From positions 1 through 12,427 of the forward strand of contig JAOPZU010000486.1 of assembly GCA_025963955.1 (NCBI GenBank): a stretch of DNA of 12,427 nucleotides. The letters run 5' to 3'. This document shows positions 1-6,886 of this stretch, piece after piece (within the stretch, counting starts at the first letter, position 1; every line of letters starts with the position of its first letter). The notes below the pieces were generated by a model. That model ran no database searches and was not told the origin of the DNA. It worked only from the letters and a program-made list of their open reading frames with translations. Both the position numbers and the translations under genes were made by a program. Source of the stretch: Solirubrobacterales bacterium (GTDB lineage Bacteria > Actinomycetota > Thermoleophilia > Solirubrobacterales > Solirubrobacteraceae).

Positions 1-58
1 GCGGCGCCGCCCGAGGATACGGGGGCCCCCGGACCCGCGCCGCGCCGTACATCCCGAC

Positions 59-71
59 TACTGTTCCGCCG
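59..71 (+). promoter_or_regulatory. Leaderless-type promoter -10 for the glycosyltransferase
   Basis: TACTGT (59-64) fits the actinobacterial -10 pattern TANNNT and is followed by exactly 7 nt before the ATG at 72, so transcription would start at or next to the A of the start codon. No Shine-Dalgarno sequence is present. No convincing -35 is visible. The same geometry recurs before other genes in this window, which is the main support. Confidence 0.5.
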
Positions 72-2477
72 ATGGCCCTCACGACCTTGGCGGCGGACCA
101 GCGACTGGACGGGGTGCAGGACGGCACCGTCGTCGTCATCCCCGTCTACGGCCAGCACGAGCTCTTCGCGCAGTGCCTCGTGAGCGTCCTCGCGCACACC
201 CCCGCGGACGTGCCCGTGCTCGTCGCCGACGACGCGTCCCCCGACGACGCGAGCCGCCGCTGGATCGCCGAGCTCGAGGCCGGCGGCCACCTGCAGCACC
301 CCGTGTACTGGTCGCTCGCAGAGCGCAACGAGGGCTTCGTCGGCAACTGCAACCGGGCCTTCGCCCTCTGCCCCGGTGCCGACGTGATCCTCCTCAACAG
401 CGACTGCGTGGTCGCCGAGGGCTGGGTCGACGGGCTGCGCGCCGCGGTGGCCGGAGACCGCTCGATCGCCACCGCGACCGCGCTGACCAACCACGGGTCG
501 ATCGTGTCGGTGCCCTACCGCAACAACCCGACGCACGCGCTGCCGCAGCAGACCACGCTCGAGGTCGCCGCTCAGGCCGTCCGCGAGCGGTCCTGCCGCC
601 TCTACCCGCGCCTGCCCACCGCGATCGGGCACTGCGTCCTCGTCCGCCGTGCGGCCCTCGACCTCGTCGGCGGCTTCGACGAGGCCTTCGCCCCCGGCTA
701 CGGCGAGGAGGTCGACTTCTCCCAGCGCTGCATCGCCGTCGGGCTGCAGCACGTGCTCGCCGACGACGTGCTCGTCCTCCACCAGGGCGGCGGGACCTTC
801 GACGCGGGGGAGGGCGGCGCGGCCGAGCGCTCCGCCACCCAGGCCGCTCACGAGCGCCTGATCAACCAGCGCTACCCCGCCTACGCGACGGCGGTCCAGG
901 AGATCATGGCCGACCCCGCCAACGCGCTCGCGCGGGCGCTGGCCATCGCGGGCGAGGCCATCCTCGGGCCCCGGGTGACGGTCGACGTGCGCTGCCTGGG
1001 GCCGTTCCTGACGGGGACCCAGGTCCACGCGCTGGAGCTCGTCCACGCCCTCTGGCGCACCCAGCAGGTCCAGCTGCGCCTGCTGCTCCCGGATGACATG
1101 GGGCTCTACGCGCAGCCCGTCATCGCCAGCATGGCCGGCGTGGAGACCATCCGCGAGCGGGACATCGGGACCGGCACGCGCCGCGACCCGCTCGTCCACC
1201 GCCCCTTCCAGGTCTCCTCGGTCCGCGACCTGGGCCTGCTCGAGCTGCTCGGCGAGCGCCTCGTCGTCACCCATCAGGACCTGATCGCCTACCGCAACCC
1301 CGACTACTTCCCCTCCGCCTACCGCTGGAGCCAGTACCGGGCGCTCACAGTGGAGACGCTGGCCACCGCCGCGCTGACGCTGTTCTTCAGCCAGCACGCC
1401 GCGGACGACGCCCAGGCCGAGAGTCTTGTGCCCGCCGGACGCAGCCGCGTGGCCCACCTCGGGGTCGACCACCACCTCGACAGCCTCCAGGTCGATTCCA
1501 GCGAGCCGGCTTTTGCCGAGCGCCTGGCGGGGGAGCCGTTCGTGCTCTGCGTCGGGACCGACTTCAAGCACAAGAACCGCGTCTTCGCGATGCGCCTGCT
1601 GGAGCGGCTGCGCGCCGAGCATGGGTGGACGGGACGCCTCGTCCTCTGCGGCGCGCACGTCTCCCACGGCTCCTCCGCCGGTGCTGAGGCCATCCACCGC
1701 TCCACGCGCCCCGAGCTCGCCGATGCCGTCCTGGATGTCGGCGCCGTGGACGAGGCCACCAAGCGCTGGCTCCTCTCCCGCGCCGCCGCCGTCGTCTACC
1801 CGACCACCTACGAGGGCTTCGGCCTCGTGCCCTTCGAGGCGGCCGCCGCCGGGGTTCCTTGCCTGTTCGCCTGCGTCTCCTCGCTCGCCGAGGTGCTTCC
1901 GGAGGCCGCGGCGACCCTCGTCCCCTGGGACGCCGGTCGCAGCGCCGCGCAGGTACGGCCGCTGCTCGAGGACGGTGAGGCGCGTCTCGCGCACGTGAAC
2001 CTCCTACGCGAGGCCGCCGCCCGCCTCACCTGGGACCGCACGGCCGCCGAGACGATCCGCGCCTACCGCGACACGCTGGCCCTGCCCGACCGCGACCTCG
2101 CCCGGGTCCACGAGCAGCACATCCCCGACGCCCGCTACTGGGGCCTCCGTCACGCGATCGGCGGCACCGGCATGTCGCTGGTCGGGCCGCCCGCGCCGCT
2201 GCTGCCCGACCGCGCGCAGCGCCGGCTGGCCGCTTTAGCGCGGCGCCCGGCGACGCGGCGGGTGCTGCTGACGATGCTGGGGGTGTTCGGGTCGGGTGAG
2301 GTGGCTGAGGTGCCAGCCCTGAGGGCGGCGGTGGCGGCCGAGGTCGACGACGGCGAGATGGAGCCCTACGTGGCCGACCCCAACGCGGACGCGGCGCCCG
2401 AGCTCAGCGACCGCGACGCTGCGCTCCCTCCGTTGGAGCCCCGCGCGCGGCGCCGGGCGAAAGCCGACGCGAACTGA
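72..2477 (+). CDS. Two-domain glycosyltransferase (GT2-like + GT4-like fusion)
   Basis: An 801-aa cytosolic protein predicted to transfer sugars onto a surface glycan; donor and acceptor cannot be read from the sequence. The N-terminal GT2-type domain (about residues 19-270) opens with VVVIPVYGQHE, has VLVADDASPDD, the NEGFVGNCNRAF block, and LLNSDCVV (109-111) in place of the usual DxD. GYGEEVDFSQR follows at 209-219. A second, GT4-type (GT-B fold) domain covers about 302-665: GTDFKHKN (495-502) and the E-x7-E element in EGFGLVPFE (E581, E589) are the donor-site signatures of that family. Residues beyond about 670 are Ala/Arg/Pro-rich with no recognised domain. The start at 72 is chosen because a TANNNT hexamer lies 7 nt upstream and the GT2 core begins soon after; the frame is, however, open to the left window edge, so a longer protein cannot be excluded. 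Paralog A follows after 85 bp. Confidence 0.9.
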   Translation: MALTTLAADQRLDGVQDGTVVVIPVYGQHELFAQCLVSVLAHTPADVPVLVADDASPDDASRRWIAELEAGGHLQHPVYWSLAERNEGFVGNCNRAFALCPGADVILLNSDCVVAEGWVDGLRAAVAGDRSIATATALTNHGSIVSVPYRNNPTHALPQQTTLEVAAQAVRERSCRLYPRLPTAIGHCVLVRRAALDLVGGFDEAFAPGYGEEVDFSQRCIAVGLQHVLADDVLVLHQGGGTFDAGEGGAAERSATQAAHERLINQRYPAYATAVQEIMADPANALARALAIAGEAILGPRVTVDVRCLGPFLTGTQVHALELVHALWRTQQVQLRLLLPDDMGLYAQPVIASMAGVETIRERDIGTGTRRDPLVHRPFQVSSVRDLGLLELLGERLVVTHQDLIAYRNPDYFPSAYRWSQYRALTVETLATAALTLFFSQHAADDAQAESLVPAGRSRVAHLGVDHHLDSLQVDSSEPAFAERLAGEPFVLCVGTDFKHKNRVFAMRLLERLRAEHGWTGRLVLCGAHVSHGSSAGAEAIHRSTRPELADAVLDVGAVDEATKRWLLSRAAAVVYPTTYEGFGLVPFEAAAAGVPCLFACVSSLAEVLPEAAATLVPWDAGRSAAQVRPLLEDGEARLAHVNLLREAAARLTWDRTAAETIRAYRDTLALPDRDLARVHEQHIPDARYWGLRHAIGGTGMSLVGPPAPLLPDRAQRRLAALARRPATRRVLLTMLGVFGSGEVAEVPALRAAVAAEVDDGEMEPYVADPNADAAPELSDRDAALPPLEPRARRRAKADAN

Positions 2478-2550
2478 CCAGCACGTCTCCACCCCCACCT
2501 CAGGACAGGGTTCGCCCGACGCGAGCGCGCCGAAGTCGACGCGCGTGTGT

Positions 2551-2562
2551 TACTCCTGGTTG
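2551..2562 (+). promoter_or_regulatory. Possible leaderless promoter -10 for delta-60 paralog A
   Basis: TACTCC (2551-2556) lies 6 nt before the ATG at 2563 inside an 8-mer TGTGTTAC (2546-2553). The same 8-mer occurs at 6869-6876 before paralog B, where the hexamer is TACCGT. The hexamer here lacks the final T of TANNNT, so it is a weaker match. There is no Shine-Dalgarno before the ATG. The 85-bp gap upstream (2478-2562) shows no clear terminator. Confidence 0.35.
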
Positions 2563-4458
2563 ATGAACGCTCGCCGCTTCCGGCGCTGCCTGCGACTCGC
2601 GCCGCTGGTCGCCTGCTCCCTCGCCCTCTGCGCTCCCAGCGTGGCCCGCGCCGCCGGTGGTCCGGGCGAACCGGGACCCTCCGTTCGAATGGGCACGGCA
2701 GTGAACGGCCTGGCCGCCGAGGCCGGAGGCACCGTGGTGGCTGTCGGGGAGGACAACGGCGCCACGCTCGTGCGGCGGGTGGCGCCGGACGGCACCGTCG
2801 TGCAAAGTTTCGATGCGGGCAAGGGTGCCGCCACCGGTGTCGCGATCCAGTCGAACGGGGGAATCGTCGTGGTCGGGACGGACCGCTCGACCGAACTTGC
2901 GGGCTTCGTTCGTCGCTTCACGACCGACGGCCAACCCGATCCCGCGTTCGGACAGAACGGAGCTGTTCCGCTGACCACCATGACTCCGCGCGCGGTGGCG
3001 ATGGCTCCCGGCGGCCGGATCGTGATCGGCGGCAGTCTCAGCACCCGCGACGGCGCCGACCGCGGAGGGCTGGTCAGGCTGCTGCCCGACGGCAGGGGCG
3101 ACGCCGGGTTCGGCCGGTCAGGGGTCACCACGTTCGACATCGGACGCTACTCGCGTGTCAACGCCGTCGTGGCGCAGCCTGACGGCCGCATCCTCTTCGC
3201 GGGGCAGCGCGCCCCGGACCTGCGGATCACCACCGCGGTCGCGGGACGCACCACGCTAGACGGCCGCCTCGATCGGAGTTTCAACGCGACGGGAATCTTC
3301 GTCCACGACGCCGGCGGCAGCGTCAACGCCAGATTCAACGGGCTTGCACTGGAGCCCTCGGGGGCGGTGCTCCTCGCGGGAGCGGAGGTCCACCCCGACG
3401 GCACGCAGGCCCCGTTTGTCCGGCTTACGCCCGAGGGTCGGCTCGACCCGGGCTTCGGGATGGGCGGGGTGACGCGGCTCCCGTCCTCGGTCCCTATGAC
3501 CATCAGCGACCCGGTAGGCGCCATGGCGGTGGCCGTCGCCGGGGGCGGGGAGATCGTCGGGGTCGGCGGCTTCCAGGACTCGGGACAGCGCTCGGAAGCG
3601 CTCTGGGCGCTCACCGCGTCCGGCGCACCCGACAAGAGCGTGGCCCCGGGGGGCCTCGTCCGTATCCGGCCCGACGGCGTGGACGGGACCGAGGCCTCCG
3701 CACTCACGGTCACCCCGGCGGGTGCCTTGACCGCCGGCGGTCGCGATCAGGACTTCAACGGGCCGGACGCCGGCGTAGTGCGGTTCGCCGGGGGCTTCGG
3801 CACCCCGCCGGTGAACCCCCTGTCGGAGGAGGTGCCCGTGGTCGCGCCCGCCCAGGGCGATCGCCGGCCGGCACGGCTCGCCGTGTCGCGTGCCGTGGTC
3901 GTCGGACGGACGCTCCGGGTGACCGCGTCGCTGACCTACGGTGCCACAGGTGTGCTGCGCGGGTCCTACGAGGCCAACGGCACGCGTTCGCGCTTCACCG
4001 CGCGGATCGCCGCCGGCAACCGGGTCACGATGATGACGCGGACGCTTAGCGCGCGAGCACGGCGTGGAGGCCGGGGGCTCGTGCGGCTCAGCTACGGCGG
4101 GAGCGGCAAGGTCCGGCCCGCCAGCGCGCTGTTACGCGCCGGCCCACGGTCATCGGGCCTCCGCGTGCGGAAGGCGGCGGTCGACCCTTCGAGCTTCCTC
4201 GTGGTGGCCGGCTCCGCCGGTGACCGTACGACGGGCACGGTGCTCGTGCGAATGTCCTACGTCGCGCCCGACGGGCGCCTGGTCAAGCTCGACTACCGGG
4301 CGCCGGTTCGCCGCCGGATCTGGCGCGTGGAGGAGCGCCTCCCGGACGCGGCGGCCGCCGCCGGCGGGGAGGTCCTCGTCCGCTACGTCGGCCTGCCTTC
4401 CCGCGGCCTCCGGGGCGTTCAGGACAGCAGGCTCGTCGGGTCGGTGGGCTTCGGCTGA
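2563..4458 (+). CDS. Secreted delta-60 repeat beta-propeller protein, paralog A
   Basis: A 631-aa exported protein of unknown role. The ATG at 2563 is preferred over the in-frame GTG at 2545 because the signal peptide then begins properly: basic MNARRFRR, hydrophobic stretch, likely cleavage after SVARA (about residue 30). The body (about 45-412) carries delta-60 repeats (DUF5122-type), each marked by a (D/E)G..D..F...G core: DGQPDPAFGQNG (122), DGRGDAGFGRSG (176), DGRLDRSFNATG (233), EGRLDPGFGMGG (291) and a degenerate SGAPDKSVAPGG (353), spaced 54-62 residues apart. Such repeats are expected to form propeller blades. The C-terminal part (about 436-630) is two similar beta-rich domains in tandem, each with a GLVRLSY or VLVRMSY/VLVRYVG strand. 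Unlike paralogs B and C, the mature protein has no cysteine and lacks their Pro/Thr linker and two-cysteine tail. Ligand or surface role is unknown. Confidence 0.85.
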   Translation: MNARRFRRCLRLAPLVACSLALCAPSVARAAGGPGEPGPSVRMGTAVNGLAAEAGGTVVAVGEDNGATLVRRVAPDGTVVQSFDAGKGAATGVAIQSNGGIVVVGTDRSTELAGFVRRFTTDGQPDPAFGQNGAVPLTTMTPRAVAMAPGGRIVIGGSLSTRDGADRGGLVRLLPDGRGDAGFGRSGVTTFDIGRYSRVNAVVAQPDGRILFAGQRAPDLRITTAVAGRTTLDGRLDRSFNATGIFVHDAGGSVNARFNGLALEPSGAVLLAGAEVHPDGTQAPFVRLTPEGRLDPGFGMGGVTRLPSSVPMTISDPVGAMAVAVAGGGEIVGVGGFQDSGQRSEALWALTASGAPDKSVAPGGLVRIRPDGVDGTEASALTVTPAGALTAGGRDQDFNGPDAGVVRFAGGFGTPPVNPLSEEVPVVAPAQGDRRPARLAVSRAVVVGRTLRVTASLTYGATGVLRGSYEANGTRSRFTARIAAGNRVTMMTRTLSARARRGGRGLVRLSYGGSGKVRPASALLRAGPRSSGLRVRKAAVDPSSFLVVAGSAGDRTTGTVLVRMSYVAPDGRLVKLDYRAPVRRRIWRVEERLPDAAAAAGGEVLVRYVGLPSRGLRGVQDSRLVGSVGFG

Positions 4459-4521
4459 CCCGCCCGTGAGGGCTTGATGAGAGTCGCTGCTTGCCTTGGG
4501 GGGCGGGACGGGTAGCGCCTG

Positions 4522-4550
4522 TACCGTTCAGTTCCCTGTCCTCAAAGGAA
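4522..4550 (+). promoter_or_regulatory. -10 (TACCGT) and Shine-Dalgarno of the small cysteine-rich gene
   Basis: TACCGT (4522-4527) is the same hexamer found before paralog B and before the lipoprotein gene. A start about 7 nt later would give a leader of roughly 25 nt containing AAAGGAAAG (4544-4552), a good Shine-Dalgarno placed before the ATG at 4560. No -35 is convincing. The gap from the end of paralog A (4459-4559) shows no clear terminator; CCCGCCC at 4459-4465 could pair with GGGCGGG at 4501-4507 but only across a long loop. Confidence 0.45.
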
Positions 4551-4559
4551 AGAGATCTC

Positions 4560-4985
4560 ATGAAGAGCACCATCAGCAAGCACCTCCTCTCACGGGCGAC
4601 GATCGTGGCCTGCCTCGCCGGCGCGACGACGGCGGGCGCTCCTGCGGCTTTCGGCGCAGCGGACGGGGCACACGCAAGCTCGGTTTCCGCGTCGAGCGCG
4701 TCGCTCGGTCGGCGTGCCTGCCCGCTGCCGAAGTACCCGGGCCGGACCGGACGATCGGTGTCGCTCACCACCTTCCATCTCAGCTGCTCGGCCGGGCGTC
4801 GGATCAGCCTCGCCCACTACCGCTGCCGGGTGAAGAAGGGCCGCGCGGGCTACTGCCGCGCCAAGCGTGTCCTCGGCTATAAGTGCATCGAGAGCCGTCT
4901 GTACAACCGCGGCTACTACGAGGCCAAGGTCGAGTGCACCCTTCGCCAGCAGGTCTCCGTCTACGTGTACCGCCAGAACCGATAG
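4560..4985 (+). CDS. Small secreted six-cysteine basic protein
   Basis: A 141-aa protein with a probable signal peptide (basic MKSTISKHLLSR, then an Ala/Gly-rich hydrophobic run to about residue 30-40). The ATG at 4560 is chosen for its AAAGGAAAG ribosome site; an upstream in-frame TTG at 4491 would precede the promoter. The mature part is rich in Arg, Lys and Tyr and has six cysteines (54, 76, 89, 99, 109, 126), an even number suggesting three disulfides in an oxidising extracellular setting. Blocks LSCSAGRRI, YRCRVKKGRAGYC and VLGYKCIESR resemble, from memory, uncharacterised short secreted proteins of Thermoleophilia. No enzymatic motif is visible and I assign no function. It is followed by an intrinsic terminator and so is probably a single-gene unit. 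Confidence 0.8.
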   Translation: MKSTISKHLLSRATIVACLAGATTAGAPAAFGAADGAHASSVSASSASLGRRACPLPKYPGRTGRSVSLTTFHLSCSAGRRISLAHYRCRVKKGRAGYCRAKRVLGYKCIESRLYNRGYYEAKVECTLRQQVSVYVYRQNR

Positions 4986-5001
4986 GACTGTTCGAACGGC
5001 G

Positions 5002-5025
5002 AGCGGGACAGTCTGCCCCGCTTTT
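5002..5025 (+). terminator. Intrinsic terminator after the six-cysteine gene
   Basis: AGCGGG (5002-5007) pairs perfectly with CCCGCT (5017-5022) across a 9-nt loop, and the stem runs directly into TTTT (5022-5025). It begins 17 nt after the TAG at 4983-4985. Confidence 0.7.
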
Positions 5026-5070
5026 CGGACGGTGTTCGTTACAAGACACGCATTGGGTGTCCACAGTCGG

Positions 5071-5096
5071 TTGCGGTGAGCCGAGTGTGATAGAAC
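5071..5096 (+). promoter_or_regulatory. Extended -10 promoter of the surface-protein gene
   Basis: TG-A-TAGAAC (5088-5096) reads as an extended -10. TTGCGG (5071-5076) or the overlapping CGGTTG (5068-5073, 17-nt spacing) could serve as -35. A start near 5103 gives a leader of about 65 nt. The position, after the terminator at 5025 and before a gene with its own ribosome site, supports a dedicated promoter; the exact elements are a guess. Confidence 0.35.
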
Positions 5097-5123
5097 CTGC
5101 CACGTATCGGCGGCTCGTTGGGC

Positions 5124-5155
5124 CTCCTTTGAAACTCGAGACCCATTGAAAGGGG
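5124..5155 (+). promoter_or_regulatory. Leader stem-loop that could mask the Shine-Dalgarno
   Basis: The likely ribosome site GAAAGGGG (5148-5155) lies 11 nt before the ATG at 5167. CTCCTTT (5124-5130), upstream in the predicted leader, can pair with AAAGGGG (5149-5155): six Watson-Crick pairs and one G-U, with an 18-nt loop. The upstream arm, extended to CCTCCTTT, is itself identical to the anti-Shine-Dalgarno core of 16S rRNA. This could tune translation of a strongly expressed surface protein, or it could be chance complementarity. Confidence 0.35.
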
Positions 5156-5166
5156 TTCCGGCAAGC

Positions 5167-6735
5167 ATGTCTCTCCTGTCTAAGCGCACTAGTGCGCCCC
5201 TCGCCGTACTGGCACTGGCGGCTGTCCCGCTCGCCATGCCGATGAGCGCGAACGCCGCCATGGGCGGTGCGCTGACCCTCAACTCGACGATCTCACCCGA
5301 CCTCATCTCGGCCACGATCACGGGATCCACCGTCGCGAACGGCACGACCGTGCGCTTCTGCTACAACAAGACGATCGGCACCACTCCGGTCGCTGGTCGG
5401 TTCTTCACCGGCACGTACGACCAGCTCACGGGCAACTCCGCCACGACCGCCACTGCGGTCAACGGTAACTGTGTCGACGCGACCTTCGCTGGGTTCCAGG
5501 ACCTGACGACCGACACGTACGCCACGGATACCGGCGGCGGCGTCATTAGCGCTGCCAGCGCGCGCCAGAGCAACGCCGATTCCACGGCGCTGATTGGCTC
5601 CAACACCAACAACGGCACCCGGGCACGCTCGACCGCGCCGGACCTCGTGGGCGTCACCACCGCTGGTACCAAGGTGAGCTTCACGTTCGACGAGATCCTC
5701 GCCGGCGCGGCGCTCACGAAGGCGAACAACGCTGGTTTCGCCATTCTGAACTCGGACGGCACCACGCAGTACAACGCGGCCGTGACTGCTGCTGACCCGG
5801 TGTACTCCGCGGACGGGAAGACGATTACGGTCGATTTCACGAACGCTACCCAGACGGTTCCGGGTGGCGGTGCCCCTGCGACGGCTGCGACCGTCGCGAA
5901 CGCAGTGCGTGGCCTCGTTGGCCGCAATGTCGTGACCTCGACCTCGGGCGACGGCAACCCGATCTCTTCGGCTGCCCTTCCGGGCAAGTCCGGTGCGACC
6001 GACCTGCCGGACCCGCTGGCTGCGGAACTCGTTGGCAACGGCGGGACGAACCAGATCCTCGTCACGTTCGATCAGCCCATCGGCGCCACGGCAGCCGTCG
6101 CCAATTACAAGATCCTGCTGTCCGATGGCACGCTGCACACGCCTAACGCTGCGGTCCCCGCTGGGGCGAACGCAGTGACGCTGTCCACCGCGACCGGTGG
6201 TGGTGGCACGTCCACCAACCTGATCCAGAACCAGGCTGAGTCGATCGTCGGCGTCGAGATCAACAAGGCGGCGGTCGCGACCAACAACACGCAGGCGACG
6301 GTCCCGACCGGCGGCAACGCTGGCGCACTGGCGACTGGCTTCACCATCGGTCCGGAGGCGCTCGCGACGACGTTCCAGATCAACGACAACTCCGCCACGG
6401 TGACGTTTGACCAGCGGTACTTCTCGTTCAACGCTGGGCAGTTCAGGACGGTTGACAACACCGGTACCCTCGCAACCAACCCCGCGACCTCGCTGTCGTT
6501 CGGCTCGATCGCGTCGCCTGGTCAGACGACGATCAAGGCGAACTTCAACAGCATCTCGGGTGCGCGCGGTCTGCAGATCCGTGCCGGTGGCGTGCAGACG
6601 TACGCCGGTGGCAACGTTGACAACGAGGGCTTCGGTCCGGGTGGCGTCGCCGCCGGTAACACCAGCTTGACTGGCGCCGACGGTGCTATCAACGTGACGC
6701 AGATCCTGGCCCCGTCCGCATCCAACGCGGGCTAG
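5167..6735 (+). CDS. Secreted S-layer-like / surface protein with Ig-like repeats
   Basis: A 522-aa exported protein, probably a structural cell-surface component. The ATG at 5167 is chosen over the in-frame TTG at 5146, which would overlap the ribosome site GAAAGGGG. The signal peptide MSLLSKRTSAPLAVLALAAV ends near SANA-A (about 30). The mature chain is rich in Ala, Thr, Gly, Asn and Val and poor in Lys and Arg. An N-terminal domain holds two cysteines (65, 102). Three segments then open alike: APDLVGVTTAGTKVSFTFDE (157), AAELVGNGGTNQILVTFDQP (285) and ALATTFQINDNSATVTFDQR (398), spaced about 113-128 residues, as in bacterial Ig-like repeats of S-layer and adhesive proteins. No sortase motif, membrane anchor or SLH domain is seen, so attachment is unknown. 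More T-ending codons (GGT, GCT, GTT) are used than in neighbouring genes, suggesting high expression or a different history. Flanking terminators make it a single-gene unit. The S-layer role is inference. Confidence 0.75.
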   Translation: MSLLSKRTSAPLAVLALAAVPLAMPMSANAAMGGALTLNSTISPDLISATITGSTVANGTTVRFCYNKTIGTTPVAGRFFTGTYDQLTGNSATTATAVNGNCVDATFAGFQDLTTDTYATDTGGGVISAASARQSNADSTALIGSNTNNGTRARSTAPDLVGVTTAGTKVSFTFDEILAGAALTKANNAGFAILNSDGTTQYNAAVTAADPVYSADGKTITVDFTNATQTVPGGGAPATAATVANAVRGLVGRNVVTSTSGDGNPISSAALPGKSGATDLPDPLAAELVGNGGTNQILVTFDQPIGATAAVANYKILLSDGTLHTPNAAVPAGANAVTLSTATGGGGTSTNLIQNQAESIVGVEINKAAVATNNTQATVPTGGNAGALATGFTIGPEALATTFQINDNSATVTFDQRYFSFNAGQFRTVDNTGTLATNPATSLSFGSIASPGQTTIKANFNSISGARGLQIRAGGVQTYAGGNVDNEGFGPGGVAAGNTSLTGADGAINVTQILAPSASNAG

Positions 6736-6748
6736 CCAGAATCATCAA

Positions 6749-6774
6749 CCGGCCCGGGCAGTGTGCCGGGCCGG
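6749..6774 (+). terminator. First terminator-like hairpin after the surface-protein gene
   Basis: CCGGCCCGG (6749-6757) and CCGGGCCGG (6766-6774) form a perfect 9-bp GC stem with an 8-nt loop, 13 nt after the stop codon at 6733-6735. There is no T-run, which is common for actinobacterial terminators. Confidence 0.6.
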
Positions 6775-6785
6775 CCTGCTGTAGT

Positions 6786-6835
6786 GAGATGCCGTGCCCT
6801 CAGGGTGCGGCATCTCGCCGTTCGGGAGCCTTTTT
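6786..6835 (+). terminator. Second tandem hairpin followed by a T-run
   Basis: GAGATGCCG (6786-6794) pairs perfectly with CGGCATCTC (6808-6816). The inner bases 6795-6799 and 6803-6807 continue the pairing (two G-U, three G-C) to give a 14-bp stem closed by the triloop TCA. TTTTT follows at 6831-6835, 14 nt beyond the stem. Placed 11 nt after the first hairpin and ahead of the next promoter, it probably insulates paralog B from the surface-protein gene. Confidence 0.55.
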
Positions 6836-6873
6836 GGCGTCCAGTCGCCGATGGACGGCCGGCAGCCATGTGT

Positions 6874-6886
6874 TACCGTCGCCGCC
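6874..6886 (+). promoter_or_regulatory. Leaderless-type promoter -10 for delta-60 paralog B
   Basis: TACCGT (6874-6879) is followed by 7 nt and the ATG at 6887. There is no Shine-Dalgarno and no clear -35. The segment TTACCGT-N7-ATG is matched on the minus strand before the lipoprotein gene (12273-12257). Confidence 0.55.

Noticed and set aside
1..31. Perfect GC palindromes (1-10 and 20-31) as a terminator or operator
   Set aside because: They have no loop or T-run and their context lies outside the window; in such GC-rich sequence they may be chance.
173..1096. Long Arg/Pro-rich open frames overlapping the glycosyltransferase and other genes on both strands
   Set aside because: They are shadows typical of high-GC DNA: composition is Arg/Pro/Ala-rich and no family motif appears, while the chosen frames carry clear motifs.
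5146..5166. TTG at 5146 as start of the surface protein
   Set aside because: It lies just before and overlaps the ribosome site region; the ATG at 5167 has the SD at a usable distance and begins a normal signal peptide.
4590..6138. Large antisense frames opposite the six-cysteine and surface-protein genes
   Set aside because: No ribosome site or motif; the plus-strand genes have signal peptides, SD sequences and terminators.
6794..6886. GTG at 6794 as start of paralog B
   Set aside because: It falls inside a 14-bp terminator-like stem and upstream of the -10; the ATG at 6887 starts the signal peptide.
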